The notes beneath the pieces are model-generated. The model was not told the origin of the DNA and did not search any database. It was given only the letters and a program-made list of their open reading frames with translations. Shown one piece after another: positions 1-12,300 of a DNA stretch of 64,000 nt. A program made the translations under genes and the position numbers. Numbering within the stretch: the first letter of the stretch is position 1; every line of letters starts with the position of its first letter. The stretch is from Abelmoschus esculentus (taxonomy: Eukaryota; Streptophyta; Magnoliopsida; Malvales; Malvaceae): positions 22,087,001-22,151,000 of the forward strand of contig JAUCBN010000006.1 in NCBI GenBank assembly GCA_035048815.1, in the 5' to 3' direction.

Positions 1-868
1 AAACCATGCCAAAGTCTTCAGTTTTCCATGATCGCTGGATTCCTAGTAAGGTCAGTTTCATCCCATTTCTTGTTACTCAAAGAGTATTTCTCGTATAAAA
101 GGTGTTCGTCTTAGTAGATTTGAGTTCGAGTTACTTTATCATAAAGATTATTCAAGATGTCATTTAAATTAATGCAGATACCATCTGTTCTCGTAACATT
201 AGCATTAAAAGTGACATGAGTTAATGCAGATAGCGAGATGGGGAGAAATGAACATGGTGCAAGCCGAACGCCGTTTACTAGCAAACGCACTACTCGACAT
301 CTCCAACGAACGCTTCGTTCTTCTTTCAGAATCGTGTATCCCTCTCTTCAATTTCTCCACCATTTACAACTATCTCATCAGCTCAAACAAATCCTTCGTG
401 GAATCATACGATTCGCCCGGTCCCGTCGGCCGTGGTAGATACAGCACCTCTATGGCTCCGTTGATCAATCTCGAGCAATGGCGGAAAGGGTCTCAATGGT
501 TTCAGATCGATCGTTTCCTCGCACTCGAGATAATCATAGACCGAACATACTTTCCCGTCTTCTGGCGACATTGCAAGAACGAATGCTATGGTGATGAGCA
601 TTACATACCAACCCTTGTGGACATGAAATTTCCCGACCGGAATGCTTATAAAACGTTGACGTATGTGGATTGGTCGAAGGGAGGACCTCATCCGAACCGG
701 TTTCGTCGAGACGAGGTGACCAAAAAGTTCTTGAGGAACCTGAGAAGTTCGACACAGTGCTATCATAGTGAGACAATAGTGGACGTCTGCTACTTATTTG
801 CTAGGAAATTCTCACCCAATACTTTAGACAAGTTGTTGAGACTTGCTCCAATCGTCATGCACTTTTAG
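1..868 (+). CDS. GT14 / DUF266 core-2/I-branching glycosyltransferase, 3' part only
   Basis: This is the C-terminal part of a plant GT14 (DUF266) protein, a type II Golgi glycosyltransferase family related to core-2/I-branching beta-1,6-N-acetylglucosaminyltransferases and thought to act on wall or arabinogalactan glycans. Exon 1..50 reads in frame from base 3 and ends TMPKSSVFHDRWIPSK at an AAG|GTCAGT donor; the last exon is 230..868 after a TTAATGCAG acceptor and begins IARWGEMNM. Typical family blocks follow: AERRLLANALLDISNERFVL, LLSESCIPLFNF, then GRGRYSTSMAP, QWRKGSQWFQ, YGDEHYIPTL and LTYVDWSKGGPHP. The stop is TAG at 866-868, with an AATAAA at 899-904. The 5' end, including the membrane anchor, lies before the window. 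Substrate cannot be read from sequence. Confidence 0.9.
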
Positions 869-1170
869 TTTGTTTTGTACTTGGTACATTTAAAGTTGAA
901 TAAAATTCGTTTTTTTTTTCTGTCTCGACACGTACTAATGATTTAGTTTTATTGTTTTATTAATTATTTATGTTTCATTATAACACACGTGACATAAAAT
1001 TATTAATGATGTTTATAAAGGAATAAATGAATTATATTCTTAAAAACGTTTAAAATAAAAATTTTAGATAAAATATATAAATTAAAAATGTATTAATATA
1101 CATTTTTATATTTTTTTATGTATTCACATGCCTTGTGATATGAAGAAACCAGACCATATCCCATCTATGT
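869..1170. other. Spacer between convergent GT14 and GT61 genes
   Basis: AT-rich 3'-3' spacer. It holds a likely polyadenylation signal for the GT14 gene (AATAAA, 899-904) followed by a T run. I see no gene or repeat unit in the rest. Confidence 0.6.
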
Positions 1171-2618
1171 TTACTTGTGTAACAGCTCAAGAGCTCTTAA
1201 CAAAGTAATTTTAAACCTATTGATGTCAAGTTTGACATTCTGTTTGTCCAAATACACTGTCTTGAAGGGCAACCAACCCTGTTTCGAAATCGACAATGGG
1301 TTCACCAAAACATCATGATCTGCCGGATATTCTTCAATCAAGCTACTCTCTTCTGTTATAATCTTATAATCCAGATACCTGATGTTCATGTCCTTGGACG
1401 GCTCTCCGAAAGCTGCTCTGGCCGGCCACTCAACCCCGCCGATCGGAATTATCTGAATCAAAACTGCATTCTCCGGTAGAAATACCATGTTGGTTAAACC
1501 AGCCCCGTGCACTCCCATCATAACGTCACAGGAATTCACAATCTCTGCAAATCTTTGTATGTTCCCATCGGCCTCAGATACCACTACTTCGTATCCCAAT
1601 TCGGATGCCATTCTAACGATTGCATCTGTGTTTCTGAAACTTCTTGTTCGGTTTCTTGCAACGATGAGAAGTCGAGGTTTCGGTTTGACCTCAACTTCCC
1701 TATCGTTGTTATCCTCGATTTCGACTGCGGAAACCTTGTTCAAGGAGTACGCGGTTCTCAGAAACTGCCTGAAGTCTTTCATCGAATACGATGATTTCGA
1801 AGGATCTATGCTCAGCTCCTGAGGAGCACGTTTGAGACCGACAACCACATCTGCGAAGCAATGTATGTTTTCTTCGTTGTCAATGTCTATAACCTCGTAA
1901 TTAGACAGCCTTTGAACCAGGTTTCGGAACTTGTTAATCCACCATGGATTGCTGTCTGTAACAAGGAACTTGACCTCTCCGTTAAACACTCGTGCCGTAG
2001 AATACAGCGGGATAATGATGTCTGTAAAATCATGGTAATTGTTCCCTGAATATCCACCGAGGGAAAAAAGGATGGCTGGAATATTATGACTCCGATTGCA
2101 AGGTGGGATGGCATTGCTAACCACCGCCGGTTTCACCAGCCATTTTCTTACCCTTTTCATTGCAGTCTGGTCTTCTTTTCGAGCATAAGGTCCGATAAGA
2201 AGTGAGCTGTTTTGTTCTAACCGTGGGATGCTTTCCTGGGACGACGCGGAGATGAAAACAGTTGAGGATTTTGAATCAACCCTTACATCTTCACCATGGA
2301 TCTCGCAGAAATCTGTTCTTTTTTCTGATTTGCAGACCAAATTCATTCTCTTCGGTGCACTGGTACTCAAACCTTGAAAAACCAACGTCAAAAATCTTTC
2401 AAATAATTAGTAAAAGTTCTACAAATTGTTATCAGAAAAGAAAGGATTGGTTTCGGAAACTCACCGACTGATGTAGGAACGGAGTAAGGCTTGAAAACAA
2501 GACAGAAGCTCAATGCAATGAGCAGACAACCGATCAATGCAGCATATCCGAGTTTCTTCTGGTCGGATTGACTAAAGCTTCTAGCGAACAATATGTCATA
2601 CGTAATTTTCTCTCCCAT
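1171..2618 (-). CDS. GT61 family glycosyltransferase, copy 1 (451 aa)
   Basis: GT61 (DUF563) glycosyltransferase, a family of Golgi type II membrane enzymes that add xylosyl or arabinosyl units to xylan and related wall polymers. Two exons, 2618..2465 and 2372..1171, are joined through a GTGAGT donor and a TTTTTCAAG acceptor; the codon split over the junction closes in frame as Gly-52. Residues about 24-42 form a single membrane anchor after a short basic N-terminus (MGEKITYDILFARSFS). The catalytic region holds RPRLLIVARNRTRSFRNTDA and, near residues 338-351, GVHGAGLTNMVFLP, the most conserved GT61 block. The stop is the TAA at 1171-1173. It is a tandem duplicate of the gene at 5060..6506, with the same exon 1 length (154 nt) and intron phase. 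Donor sugar and acceptor are not readable from sequence. Confidence 0.93.
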
Positions 2619-2810
2619 CTTTCCTCTAGTATAATATTTTCTAGCTAACCAAACACAGGACTCAATGTCAAGTGATGAAACTGCTGTGTTATGTATAGGA
2701 AAGCGCTAGTTCTGGTTAAATGATGTCAGCCATCATGAGGAAGCCAAGAGCCCATGATTATGCATTTATAAAACCATAATTAATGTAATTAATGAAGAGG
2801 AGTATATTGA

Positions 2811-2858
2811 AGGAGGTTGGGGAGGGCTTTTCTTTGAATTATTGCTTCTTCCCCACTG
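2811..2858 (-). promoter_or_regulatory. Block conserved upstream of both GT61 copies (copy 1)
   Basis: The + strand core TTTGAATTATTGCTTC, preceded by GGAGG-TTGGGGAGG, also occurs at 6701-6748 upstream of the second GT61 gene. Each lies about 195 bp before its ATG, measured on the minus strand. It may be a shared promoter or 5'-leader element, or simply residue of the tandem duplication. Function is inferred only from position and retention. Confidence 0.4.
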
Positions 2859-3112
2859 TTCTCTAGCTGTGTAGGGTTCTTTTAAAATATTTGATCGGAT
2901 GGTTTGAAAAGAACATTGTTGTTCATAAACATATACTTCAAATTCAATGATTGGTTTGGGGATTTTCTAGCCTATTATATGGTGTTCACGTTTGGGTGGT
3001 TTTGAATTTTAGTGACCAACCAAAAGTTGGTAGTGATTTTTCTATTAATAAAGAAAACATGGGTTATATGCAATCTATTGTTGCTGCATAGAAAAGTATT
3101 CAAATGATTAAT

Positions 3113-3276
3113 AGCACGACCACTTTAGTGTAAGTGGTTAATGGAACGATTGTTATTCTTAGAGGTTGGGTTCAAGTACCAGCGATGACAACAGAGTGAT
3201 TGAGTGATTAATATTAAATGGTGAAGATTATATTTTATAACGAATACTACTGTAATCATCATTAGTTTATTAAAAA
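3113..3276 (+). mobile_element. tRNA-derived SINE, copy A
   Basis: The head has a tRNA-like A box (gtgtaagtggttaatgg) and a B box (gggttcaagtacc) about 30 bp apart. The body continues with gagtgattgagtgattaat, aaatggtgaagatta and actactgtaatcatcatta. The same order occurs in five other places in the window. No autonomous coding sequence is present, as expected of a SINE. Confidence 0.7.
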
Positions 3277-4461
3277 AATTACTTTATCAAAGATTAAGTC
3301 AAACAAGACTGTTAGGATGTTCCATCGACCAACAATCAATGATCAAGTAATAAAGAGGAATCCCAAAGGTAGTGGTTTTGTAAGAAAGTGACATTTTAAC
3401 ATTTTTCCAGTTCCATAGAACACCCAACAACTGAGCATACGTCGGTGAGTTCAGGCTGGCAGCTAACAATTTGTTTATTTTATGAACTTCGTTGAAATTT
3501 CTCTGGATTACATCATAATTTAAGAATTGGAACATATTCTAAGAAATTTAACTTAAAACCATCTAAATATACTTGAAAAATTCAAATACCACTTTGAAAA
3601 TTGTAATATACGAGTTAATAAACTTTAAAGACTCATTTCAAGTAGTCCTACCAGTTGCTTGCATTGCGATAGATGAATTAATGGATAGCTTTATTTGTGA
3701 ACAAGAATCATCAAAATTTTTACGGTGCGTTAATCTTAGTCGAATATCAGTTTTAATCTATAAGCAAAGATGAAGCCAGGATTCAAGGTTGGGAGTAAAA
3801 TATAAATATTTAGAAGTAGAGGAGAAAATTCATAAGAAAACCATTTCTAAAAAAAATTTAAACAGAGGGATGAAAATGTAAAAAGAACATTCTTCGTGTG
3901 ACTTCACTGTCTGTGAAACAATAGTATTAATCTGTCAGAGAAAATAATATAATCTTTTATTTCGTTCTTGCCAAACATAATAAACATATCCACACTAAAC
4001 AAAACGAACTCTAAAAGATTTATCTTTTCTCATACAGTGGATATAGTTTATCATAACATACCACCCTTGAGCAGTCATCTGACGACTACAAACTTGTAAC
4101 ACCCACGGCAAAACTTATTTAAAAAACATACAATCAACAAAGATATAATCTCTTGTTTCCTATACAACACCACACAACGCATACATAGGATCAATTACGA
4201 AACCCAACGAATCATTCTTTCTTTTATTGACATTTTATTTTGAATTACTAATCACGCAACAACAAAAAAACGAGGAATATATATTCTCCAAATAATTCTA
4301 ACTCAAGACACCTTTACACTTTTAGATCGTAAAGTTTTCCGTACTTTTTTTTTGTTTTATACTCTTACATAAAATTATACCTGCCTACCAATAACAAATC
4401 AAAACTCAAGAAGTGTATAGCAAAAAATGAAATTGATTGTAGTTGGCACAAGTTACAAAGG

Positions 4462-4740
4462 GATGCATATCGTTTGTACCTTATCTATGCTTTCATTTAT
4501 ACTTCACTTCAAATTAGAGGTTTAGGGTTTAGGGTTTAGGGTTTTAGGTAAGGGGTTTTGGTTAGAATTTAAGGAATTAGGGGTAGGTGTATTTTCTAAG
4601 GTGTAGGGTTTAGGATTTAAGATATAAAAAATAAGAATTTATGGTTTAAAATTGAATTTTTTAAAAAAAATCAAAGGAAACATGAAATGAGACACATAAA
4701 GTAGACGAAAAATTTTTATTCGTTACAAAGACTTTTTACC
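4462..4740 (+). repeat. Dispersed repeat with TTTAGGG core, forward copy
   Basis: Contains three perfect plant telomere-type units (TTTAGGG, about 4521-4541) inside a longer diverged unit: ctatgctttcattta, caaatta, the TTTAGGG stretch, ggttttggttagaattta, attaggggta, a second agggttta stretch, then an A-rich tail. The reverse complement of 37380-37640 follows the same order. It is therefore a dispersed repeat rather than a simple interstitial telomere tract. The repeat class is unknown to me. Confidence 0.65.
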
Positions 4741-5059
4741 GGCCACATGAATCTATCTAATTGATTTTTACTTTTACTTGTTCTTCATTATAGTGTAGTG
4801 AAACATTAATAAACAAATGACTAACACCCCACCAATTTCCACCACCTTTCTGTTTTTATTCATATATATTGTAGCATAGAAAAAAGATAAATGATTTTTA
4901 TTTATATTTTTATCGTAATAAATAATTAATAAAACTCATTTTTTTTTATCTATTTATCATTTCAACTAACCCGTTGGTTGAACAAATGCCTCTACAATTT
5001 TTTTTTCCACAAATGAAATGGTAATCAACAAGAAGATGGAAGAGAATGAATGAAAATAT

Positions 5060-6506
5060 TTAGTGATACAAGAGCTGTAGAGCTGTAGCCAAAGTGTCCC
5101 TAAACCTATTAACATCCAGATTCACATTCTGTTTCTCCAAATATATAGACTTGAAGTCATACCAACTACGCTCCTGTATGGCGTATGGATTGTTGAAGAC
5201 CTCATGATCAGGTGGATATTGTTGTATCAAGCTACTCTCTTCCGGTTTGATCTTATAGTCCAAGTAACGTAAGTTCATGTCCTTCGACGGCTCTCCGAAA
5301 TCGGTTTTCGCCAGCCATTCGAACCCGCCGATCGGAAGGACTTGTATCACAATTGCATTCTCAGGGAGGAAAACCATGTTGGTCAACCCAGCTCCATGGA
5401 CTCCCATAATCACGTCACATGAATTCACCACTTCTGCTATCCTTGCAACGTTCGAATCTGCCTCCTCGACCACTACGTCGTAGCCTAATCGTCTCGCTGT
5501 TCCGGCAATCTCCATTGTGTTCGTAAATGCTCGAGTTCTCTTCCTCGAAAGAATGAGAAGCCGAGGCCGAGGTGTTTCCTTCCCAACATTGTTATCTCTG
5601 ATTACGATCGCGTTTTCTTTTCTCAACGAATAAGCACTTCTCAAAAACCGCCTGAAATCTTTCATGGAATAAGGTGATTTCGAAGTGTCGATCTTCAGCT
5701 CTTTAGGATAACGTTTCAGGCCAACGATCACACTCGTGAAACAATGGACGTCGACTTCTTTATCGATGTCGATCAACTCGTATCTCGAAAGCTTCTGTAA
5801 TACATGTCGGAACTTATCAACCCACCATGGATTCTTGTCTGTGACAAGAAACTTCACTTCTCCATCAAACTGTCGTGATGTTAAAAACAGAGGAAGAACA
5901 ATGTCGGTGTAGTCATGGAAATTGTTCCCTGCATATCCTCCGAGCGAGAACATAATGGCCGGAACACTGTGGCTTTTACCACATCGAGGTTGTTCAGAGA
6001 AATCATCCGGCAATGACTTTATAGACCATTTCGTAACACGAATCAACGCCGCCTCATCGCCTCGTCGAGCATACGGACTGATCTGCCACGAGCCGTTCAA
6101 GGTATCAGTAGCCATGAAAACTGTAGAGGATTTTCCATCAACCCTTATATCTCCATTCGTCTCACAATATTCCGTTCTTTCCTCTACATAGCAAATTATA
6201 TCATCGATTGTTGTCGTTATACTTAACATCTTCAGACCAGCAGCATCTGCACCCACAGACAACCTCGTATTCACTGCAAATAAAACATACAACATTAACT
6301 AAACAACGTAAAAGAAACTATAACACAGAAAAAGAACAAAAAGGGTACATACGAAGTCGTATTGGACCCAAGTAAGGCTTGAAGACGATGCAGAAGCTCA
6401 ATGCAATGAGCAGACAACCAACAAAAGCTCCATACCCTAATTTCTTCTGGTCGTAGCGGCTAAAGCTTCTAGCAAAAATGGTATCATACATCATTTTCTC
6501 ACCCAT
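5060..6506 (-). CDS. GT61 family glycosyltransferase, copy 2 (455 aa)
   Basis: Tandem paralogue of the preceding GT61 gene. The exons are 6506..6353 and 6273..5060, with donor CTTC|GTATGT and acceptor TTTGCAG|TG; the split codon closes as CTG (Leu-52). The N-terminus MGEKMMYDTIFARSFSRYDQ is followed by a membrane anchor at about residues 25-42, then a lumenal stem and the GT61 domain. Conserved blocks are FSLGGYAGNNFHDYTD, FLVTDKNPWWVDKFR, RPRLLILSRKRTRAFTN and, near residues 342-355, GVHGAGLTNMVFLPE. The two copies differ most in the stem just after the intron, as is usual for this family. Likely a Golgi xylan-type xylosyl- or arabinosyltransferase; specificity is unknown. Confidence 0.93.
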
Positions 6507-6700
6507 TTTTCCTCCTCAGACAAGAACTTACATGCATTCAAGTTTCAACCCAAATGTCTGCAATTAAAGTGTCGTTTTATAAAGACTGGTTTCAAACTTG
6601 GAAAGCTGAAACACTTTCGTTGAAGTGGGCTGTGACATTTCAACAGACGAGGGAATCAATGGGGGTTTGGGGTTACAATATATTCTCGTGTAGGACAATT

Positions 6701-6748
6701 GGAGGACGTTGGGGAGGCTTCTTCTTTGAATTATTGCTTCCCACCACT
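6701..6748 (-). promoter_or_regulatory. Block conserved upstream of both GT61 copies (copy 2)
   Basis: Partner of 2811-2858. Both contain TTGGGGAGG-CTT followed by TTTGAATTATTGCTTC and CCAC-rich sequence, at a similar distance from the start codon (6506). This suggests the duplication included promoter sequence. Confidence 0.4.
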
Positions 6749-6953
6749 TTGTTTATAGGTATTTTCCCCCTGAATTCGATGGATTTTTGACAAGGACTTT
6801 GGGTTGACTGCTGGGACAAACACGACATCCATATATTTTTGGATTTTACATTGTGCAATAATTGGTTTGTTGATTTTGTTAGTGATTAGCCGGCTTTGGA
6901 ATCCACCTTTGATGGGTATCCACCAACCTAATATATATATATATATGAAAATT

Positions 6954-7201
6954 CTATAACCGACGTTGAACATTGTTGAATATCACTGATATTAAACATT
7001 ATTGAACATCATTAAATTAATTAATAAAAATTAAAAATCTCAAAGACTCAATATGTACTTAATAAAAGAGTGATAGATTCAACATATAATTAGTAATTGT
7101 GTGTTGAGTCCTCAAGATTTTTAGTTTTTATTAATTAATTTAATAATATTCAACGGTGTTTAGCGTTAATAGTATTCAACGGTATTCGACGCCCGTTGTA
7201 G
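6954..7201. mobile_element. Inverted-repeat MITE, about 250 bp
   Basis: The left end (ctataaccgacgttgaaca) and the reverse complement of the right end (ctacaacgggcgtcgaata) match, and the arms keep pairing inward through ttaaattaattaataaaaa and aaaatct to a short centre near 7075. The structure is a near-full-length inverted repeat without coding capacity. I could not identify a clear target-site duplication, so the superfamily is uncertain; long inverted arms are seen in Mutator-like MITEs. Confidence 0.65.
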
Positions 7202-9341
7202 ACTCATCCATTTACGTATAATCTTTCTACTTACGAAAAGCAACACGGTGAATCGTTTATATTATAACATTATTCATTATATATTTTTTATTTCTCTAAA
7301 TCAACACTTATTGCGACGTTCTTAACACAAATATCGTTAGCGTGAATGGTACACAACGATGTTTTGTTTAATAAACTCCAGGTGTAATGTAATAATTGTA
7401 TACATTAATTGCCTCAATCTTCAGTTTAAATGAAATGAATCTTGGAAAAATTAAAGGTTTCATCTAAGCACGTTGAGCTGTGTCGAATAAGACATGTTAA
7501 CAATCTTTGTCTGCAGAGTCATGGTAGGATGCATGATGGGTTTTATTTTATAAACACACACATAGTTTGAAGAATACATGTGTTCTATTTAATGTAATAA
7601 TATAACAAAATAGTACTCATGGTTTGTTTAGTGTTTCACAAGACAATAATATAAAATCAGGAGTTGTTAAGGGACTGTTTTCATAATAATTGATACAACT
7701 ACCCCTAGATTTACAATACTTTATATTGATAATCATATTAGTAATTATTTTTTATGATGTGATCATGATTTCCTTTTCTAGTCTAAACATAGAAGCCTAA
7801 TGAGAAATGCAAGGAATAGTTTTTTGACACTACTATCGTAACTAAAAATATTACTATTAAAAAGTATAATATTTTTCAATTATATATGTTTAAGATTTTA
7901 AGATAATATTTTAAGTTATAATTAAAACTATTATTAAAATATATATTTTTTAAGTTTTGCATTTTTAATATATTAGGTTTTAACATTTCAGGTTGATATT
8001 TTTAGGATTTTTTTAGGTTGCCAAAGCAGAATCACATATATTTGCTACTCCTACTCTGAAAAAAAATTAATATTGGTTTGAATATATCATAGGTACTTGT
8101 ACTGTTTCTAAATTCAATTTTTAGTATCTACACTATATATTTACAAAATTGAATCTCTGTACTATTTTGATTTGAAAATCTTAGTCCTTGCCCTACTTTT
8201 GTTCAATTTTATAACATGTCAGCTATAAAAAAAGAAAAATATCATTTTTATATTTACGATTTTAATAAAATCGACTTTTAAAAAACTATAAACATAGGAT
8301 TGTTTTTGTGTTAATAATATCGTACAATTCACCAAAAAGTTAAATATACATATTATATAAAGTCATATATAGGGTGAAAAAAATTAATTCAACCTGAAAA
8401 TCCAACTAAAATCTATTGACCTATTCTTAACCCAACATGAAATCAATTGATCAAAAGTCAACTAAACCGAAATTCAACAAACCCGACATCTTGACCCGAT
8501 ATCCGAACCAAAATCATCATAAACCTGAACTTAAACCTAACATAACCAGATCCGAAATGATCCAAAATGAAACTGAACTGAATGACCCGATTTATCACCT
8601 CTAATTGAAACAATGTTAGGGATGGTCAAGATTTTCAAATAAAAAAATAATACACTTATTTTCACAAAAAATAGAATATAGTGACTAAGCTTTAATTTTC
8701 ACATAATACAAGGACTAACATTTAAATCATTAGAATTTCCATGCTTGAGTGGAAATGAAAGCTGTAAAGAAATTACCTGTCATTCACAAGAAAATTAACA
8801 AAACTTAACTGTGGTTGTAAGTGTAACCTGTAACACGAAGGATAAATCAGTTTAACATTATTGAAATAAGATTTATATTTTTAATCAAGGACAAATATTT
8901 AATCGAATCAAATTATTAGATCATCGAATTGTAAATTTTATCAATTAAACCACTCAACTATAAAATTGTGAAAATAATAATAATGAAATACATAAATAAA
9001 ATTGACTAAAATTATTGTAAGAGATAAAATAATATATGATGAATAATATTATTTATTATATTTAATATTTATAATGAATAATTTCTGAAAAAATTACCAA
9101 ATATGCCATTGGTGAGTGATCTCTAATTGTAGTATGATTCTGGTACGATGTTTTTTTAATGAGACCTATTTTCCTATAAAAAAATACTAAACCACCAAAA
9201 ACAGTTTACACTACGTTCAAACACCGGAAAATGATTTCTGAAAATTATTTTCTAAAAATTATAATTCATTTTTCTATAGATTATTTTTTGGAATCTGTTT
9301 TCAGCTAAACAAATAGTGAATTCAGAGTACAAACATGGTCT

Positions 9342-12300
9342 CTATGAGGCTGACATACTGGAATAGAGGAGAGTGAAGAAGAGCCCAACTTCTGGAACAC
9401 TTTGTATGATTTGGATGAACTGGTTTTTGCTTGGTTCCTCGACCAAAGACGGGCATATCTGTGCTATTCGAGGCAAGAGTCGAGCCAGGGGCATACCATT
9501 TGTTAGACTGCCAGTGCCTCCTCCGGATTGAAATCCTTTCTCCTCCACCAGAGCTTTAGCCACTGCTTTTAATGATAATTCAACAACATTACCAAATTCA
9601 GCACTGCAACACAAGAGGAACACATTTCAAACTTTGACACCAGACAGTTATTTACACGAGATTAAGATACGGAAACACAAATAGTTCACAAATAACATCT
9701 GTAATTAAATTTTGCTTTTTGAGGTCTAAATGACAACTATTCAACATGCTATAAGTAAGAAGGAAAAAGTAGTCGGATTCCACCATAATGAATTCATAAT
9801 AAAAGAAGAAAGATGGGATGAAAGAAAAGTCATCAGAATTCTCAACCGCCACAAAATACATGTTTTGTGGCAGGTAGTCTCGTTTAGAGCATTATTCTGA
9901 GATCAGAAGCCTGTCTGACTCAAATATGATGTTATAATTATGAACATGGTATACCCAAAGGTGATTCAAACAAGATTTTGACATACTCAGGCTGGTTTCT
10001 TCTCACTTTGGTCGCTAAAAGCCTGTGCTTTATTCGCTAATTAACCTTTCTCACTATTAAGGAAACTAAAGCCTTTTTTTTTCTCTTTTCAGAACTTTCC
10101 CTCTCCCTCATGAGGTATCTATTCCCTTTCCTTTTTCTAACTAGGATATAACTATACAATAACATAAATAAGCAATTGTTCCCTACTCTTCCTCTTTTCC
10201 CTTTCCTTCTTTTAAGGAATCTAAACAGGGGGAACTTTATCTATCTTCCCTCACTTCCTACTATTTACTCCTAGTTTTATACTTAAAATATTTTTATTTA
10301 TATTATTATTTTTAAGAATGGTATATCCCAATTGAGTAGTTAGTCATCCCCAAGGAACCCCAAATATGAAGCCTTAGGTTTACCAAGCCCTACCCCCACA
10401 AGATCCTGTACTCTCCTCAAATTTCCACAATGCAGGCAGCCCTTTATTAGATACTCTAGGTTGCACAATCAATCATTAACCCAAAGTGCCCATAAATCGA
10501 TGTATACACAATAGTGGCAGTTATCTATAACTTAAGCATCATCGGTTTTTAAAAAAATATATAAAACTACGTTCTTTCTATCAAGCAATGCTTTACAATA
10601 TAATTATGAAATCAGAACGGTTGGTGTCAAAGCCTTGGATGAGACAGAATGGAGCTATGCAATTGACTACACCACCCCTTGTTCACATCTACGTCTAGTA
10701 AATTGCTAAACACAAAGCATAATAAAACAATACTTTCTGGACCAATGTAATAATGATACCTTGAAATTACTTCTCGTGTCTCAACCATAAGTTTATCAAA
10801 TTGTGTAAATTCAGGAGGATTTGTTTTATCACTGCTAGATGTTTTGGCAAGCTTGTATAATCTTGGGTCCTCAGGCATCAAGCAATCCGCCCAATGATGA
10901 GGACTTTCCATGCTAAGGAACATGTCAAGTATCTGCATGATAGTTTGATGAAGTATTGCTGTATTGAAGAAGTCCCTCAACTGCTTTCTGTAAGAAAGTA
11001 ACAAAATTCCAAGCCATGTGAGGAAACTTTAATGTTCACCAAATGTCCTTGATAATCTAAGATATTATTTATGAAGCATTCTATCATATCGATTTCAGGG
11101 AAGGCATATAGCGCTTGTATGTTAGCAGGGAATGCCATATAGTTCAGGAAGTTTTCTCAAAGGACTATTCTTGATGTATATTTCACTTTCAAGTCTTCCC
11201 TCCTTACCATTTTGAATTTATTCTCAAGCTCTAAATATTTAGAAGACATATCTAATCACCTTTTAGTGAAAAGGGTAATAAACTCAGGAAAGATTACATA
11301 ATCTGAAGAGTGTTGAACAATATCAGAAACCCATGTTTCACGATAGTCGTCGTCATTACTTTTTAAGTCCTTCAAAGTGATTTATACCTCAGAAGTTTCT
11401 GTCACATACCCTACATGTAAATGCATGTTCTGTTTATTTTAAATAATAATTATATGATGATTACATAGTTGTATTTTGTACAATTATTTAAAATTAATAC
11501 CACGCCCCAAAAAATAATATTTGAAATTAATAACATTCATATTAGCATGTAAAGTTCATGTGAGATGTACAATATAAAGTGGACTACTTTCAAATAATAA
11601 TTATATCAAATATATAGTTGTATATTATAAAATTTGAACTAAAAAACTGAATTCTAAGTAACTTAAAAAATGTTCCATATATATAATATATCACAATAAC
11701 ATAAAGAGCAATACTTTTTACATTAATATAAAATTGAAAACATCTTCATGTAAACCTGAACTCACTTTTCTAAAATAAATTCATTTAAATAAATTTGATT
11801 TCTTTTTTATAAATATGACAAATCTTGTTAATATTTGAATGACAATCTAAAAATGACAATTAACAAAATCTTACTAATACTTATGATGAAAGTTAAACTG
11901 GCAATTTAGAAACATATTGAACAATCATATCCATTATTGTCAGTTCAAAAGATTCTTCACATCTGTACTTCTACAGATTATAGATTATATAGCACAGTGC
12001 AAATCCTTCTTGATTAGGACAAGGAATGTGAATGGATTACCCCATAAACTGGAAGATCAAATTGACAGATCATACCTTATTTGATTATGGATGATTAAAA
12101 TGCTTACCTTGATTAAGCCCTAACACAAACTAATTTGTGTTGGCTGTAAAAATATGTTTCCTATATTTTTCTCATTTATGGCTATGTTCTTTGGTAAAAT
12201 ATTTAATATTTAATATTTAATATCTAATCCTGTTCTAGCTGATGCTTACAAAAATGCCTATTCAAAGAATAATAAACCAAAAGGAAAAGATAAAGAATTG

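Larger units (their letters stand above)
2619..5059. other. Spacer between the tandem GT61 genes
   Basis: Upstream region of GT61 copy 1. It holds a block at 2811-2858 that recurs upstream of copy 2, a SINE copy near 3113-3276, and a TTTAGGG-containing dispersed repeat at 4462-4740. The remainder is AT-rich with no convincing coding sequence. Confidence 0.6.
6507..9341. other. Spacer between GT61 copy 2 and PEX3
   Basis: Holds the second copy of the conserved upstream block (6701-6748), a short TA microsatellite near 6931-6946, an inverted-repeat MITE (6954-7201) and long AT-rich stretches. At about 8350-8600 there is a Pro/Asn-codon-like stretch ending TTATCACCTCTA that resembles a decayed hAT-type terminus. 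No gene is supported. Confidence 0.55.

Noticed and set aside
3160..3185. Intact tRNA genes at the SINE heads
   Set aside because: A and B boxes are tRNA-like, but no acceptor stem or anticodon arm pairs properly; all six sites share the non-tRNA body.
8350..8600. Codon-like stretch (aaacccgac, gaactgaatgacccg) as a gene relic
   Set aside because: No open frame of useful length and no family; similar text recurs in other spacers and looks like decayed transposon DNA.
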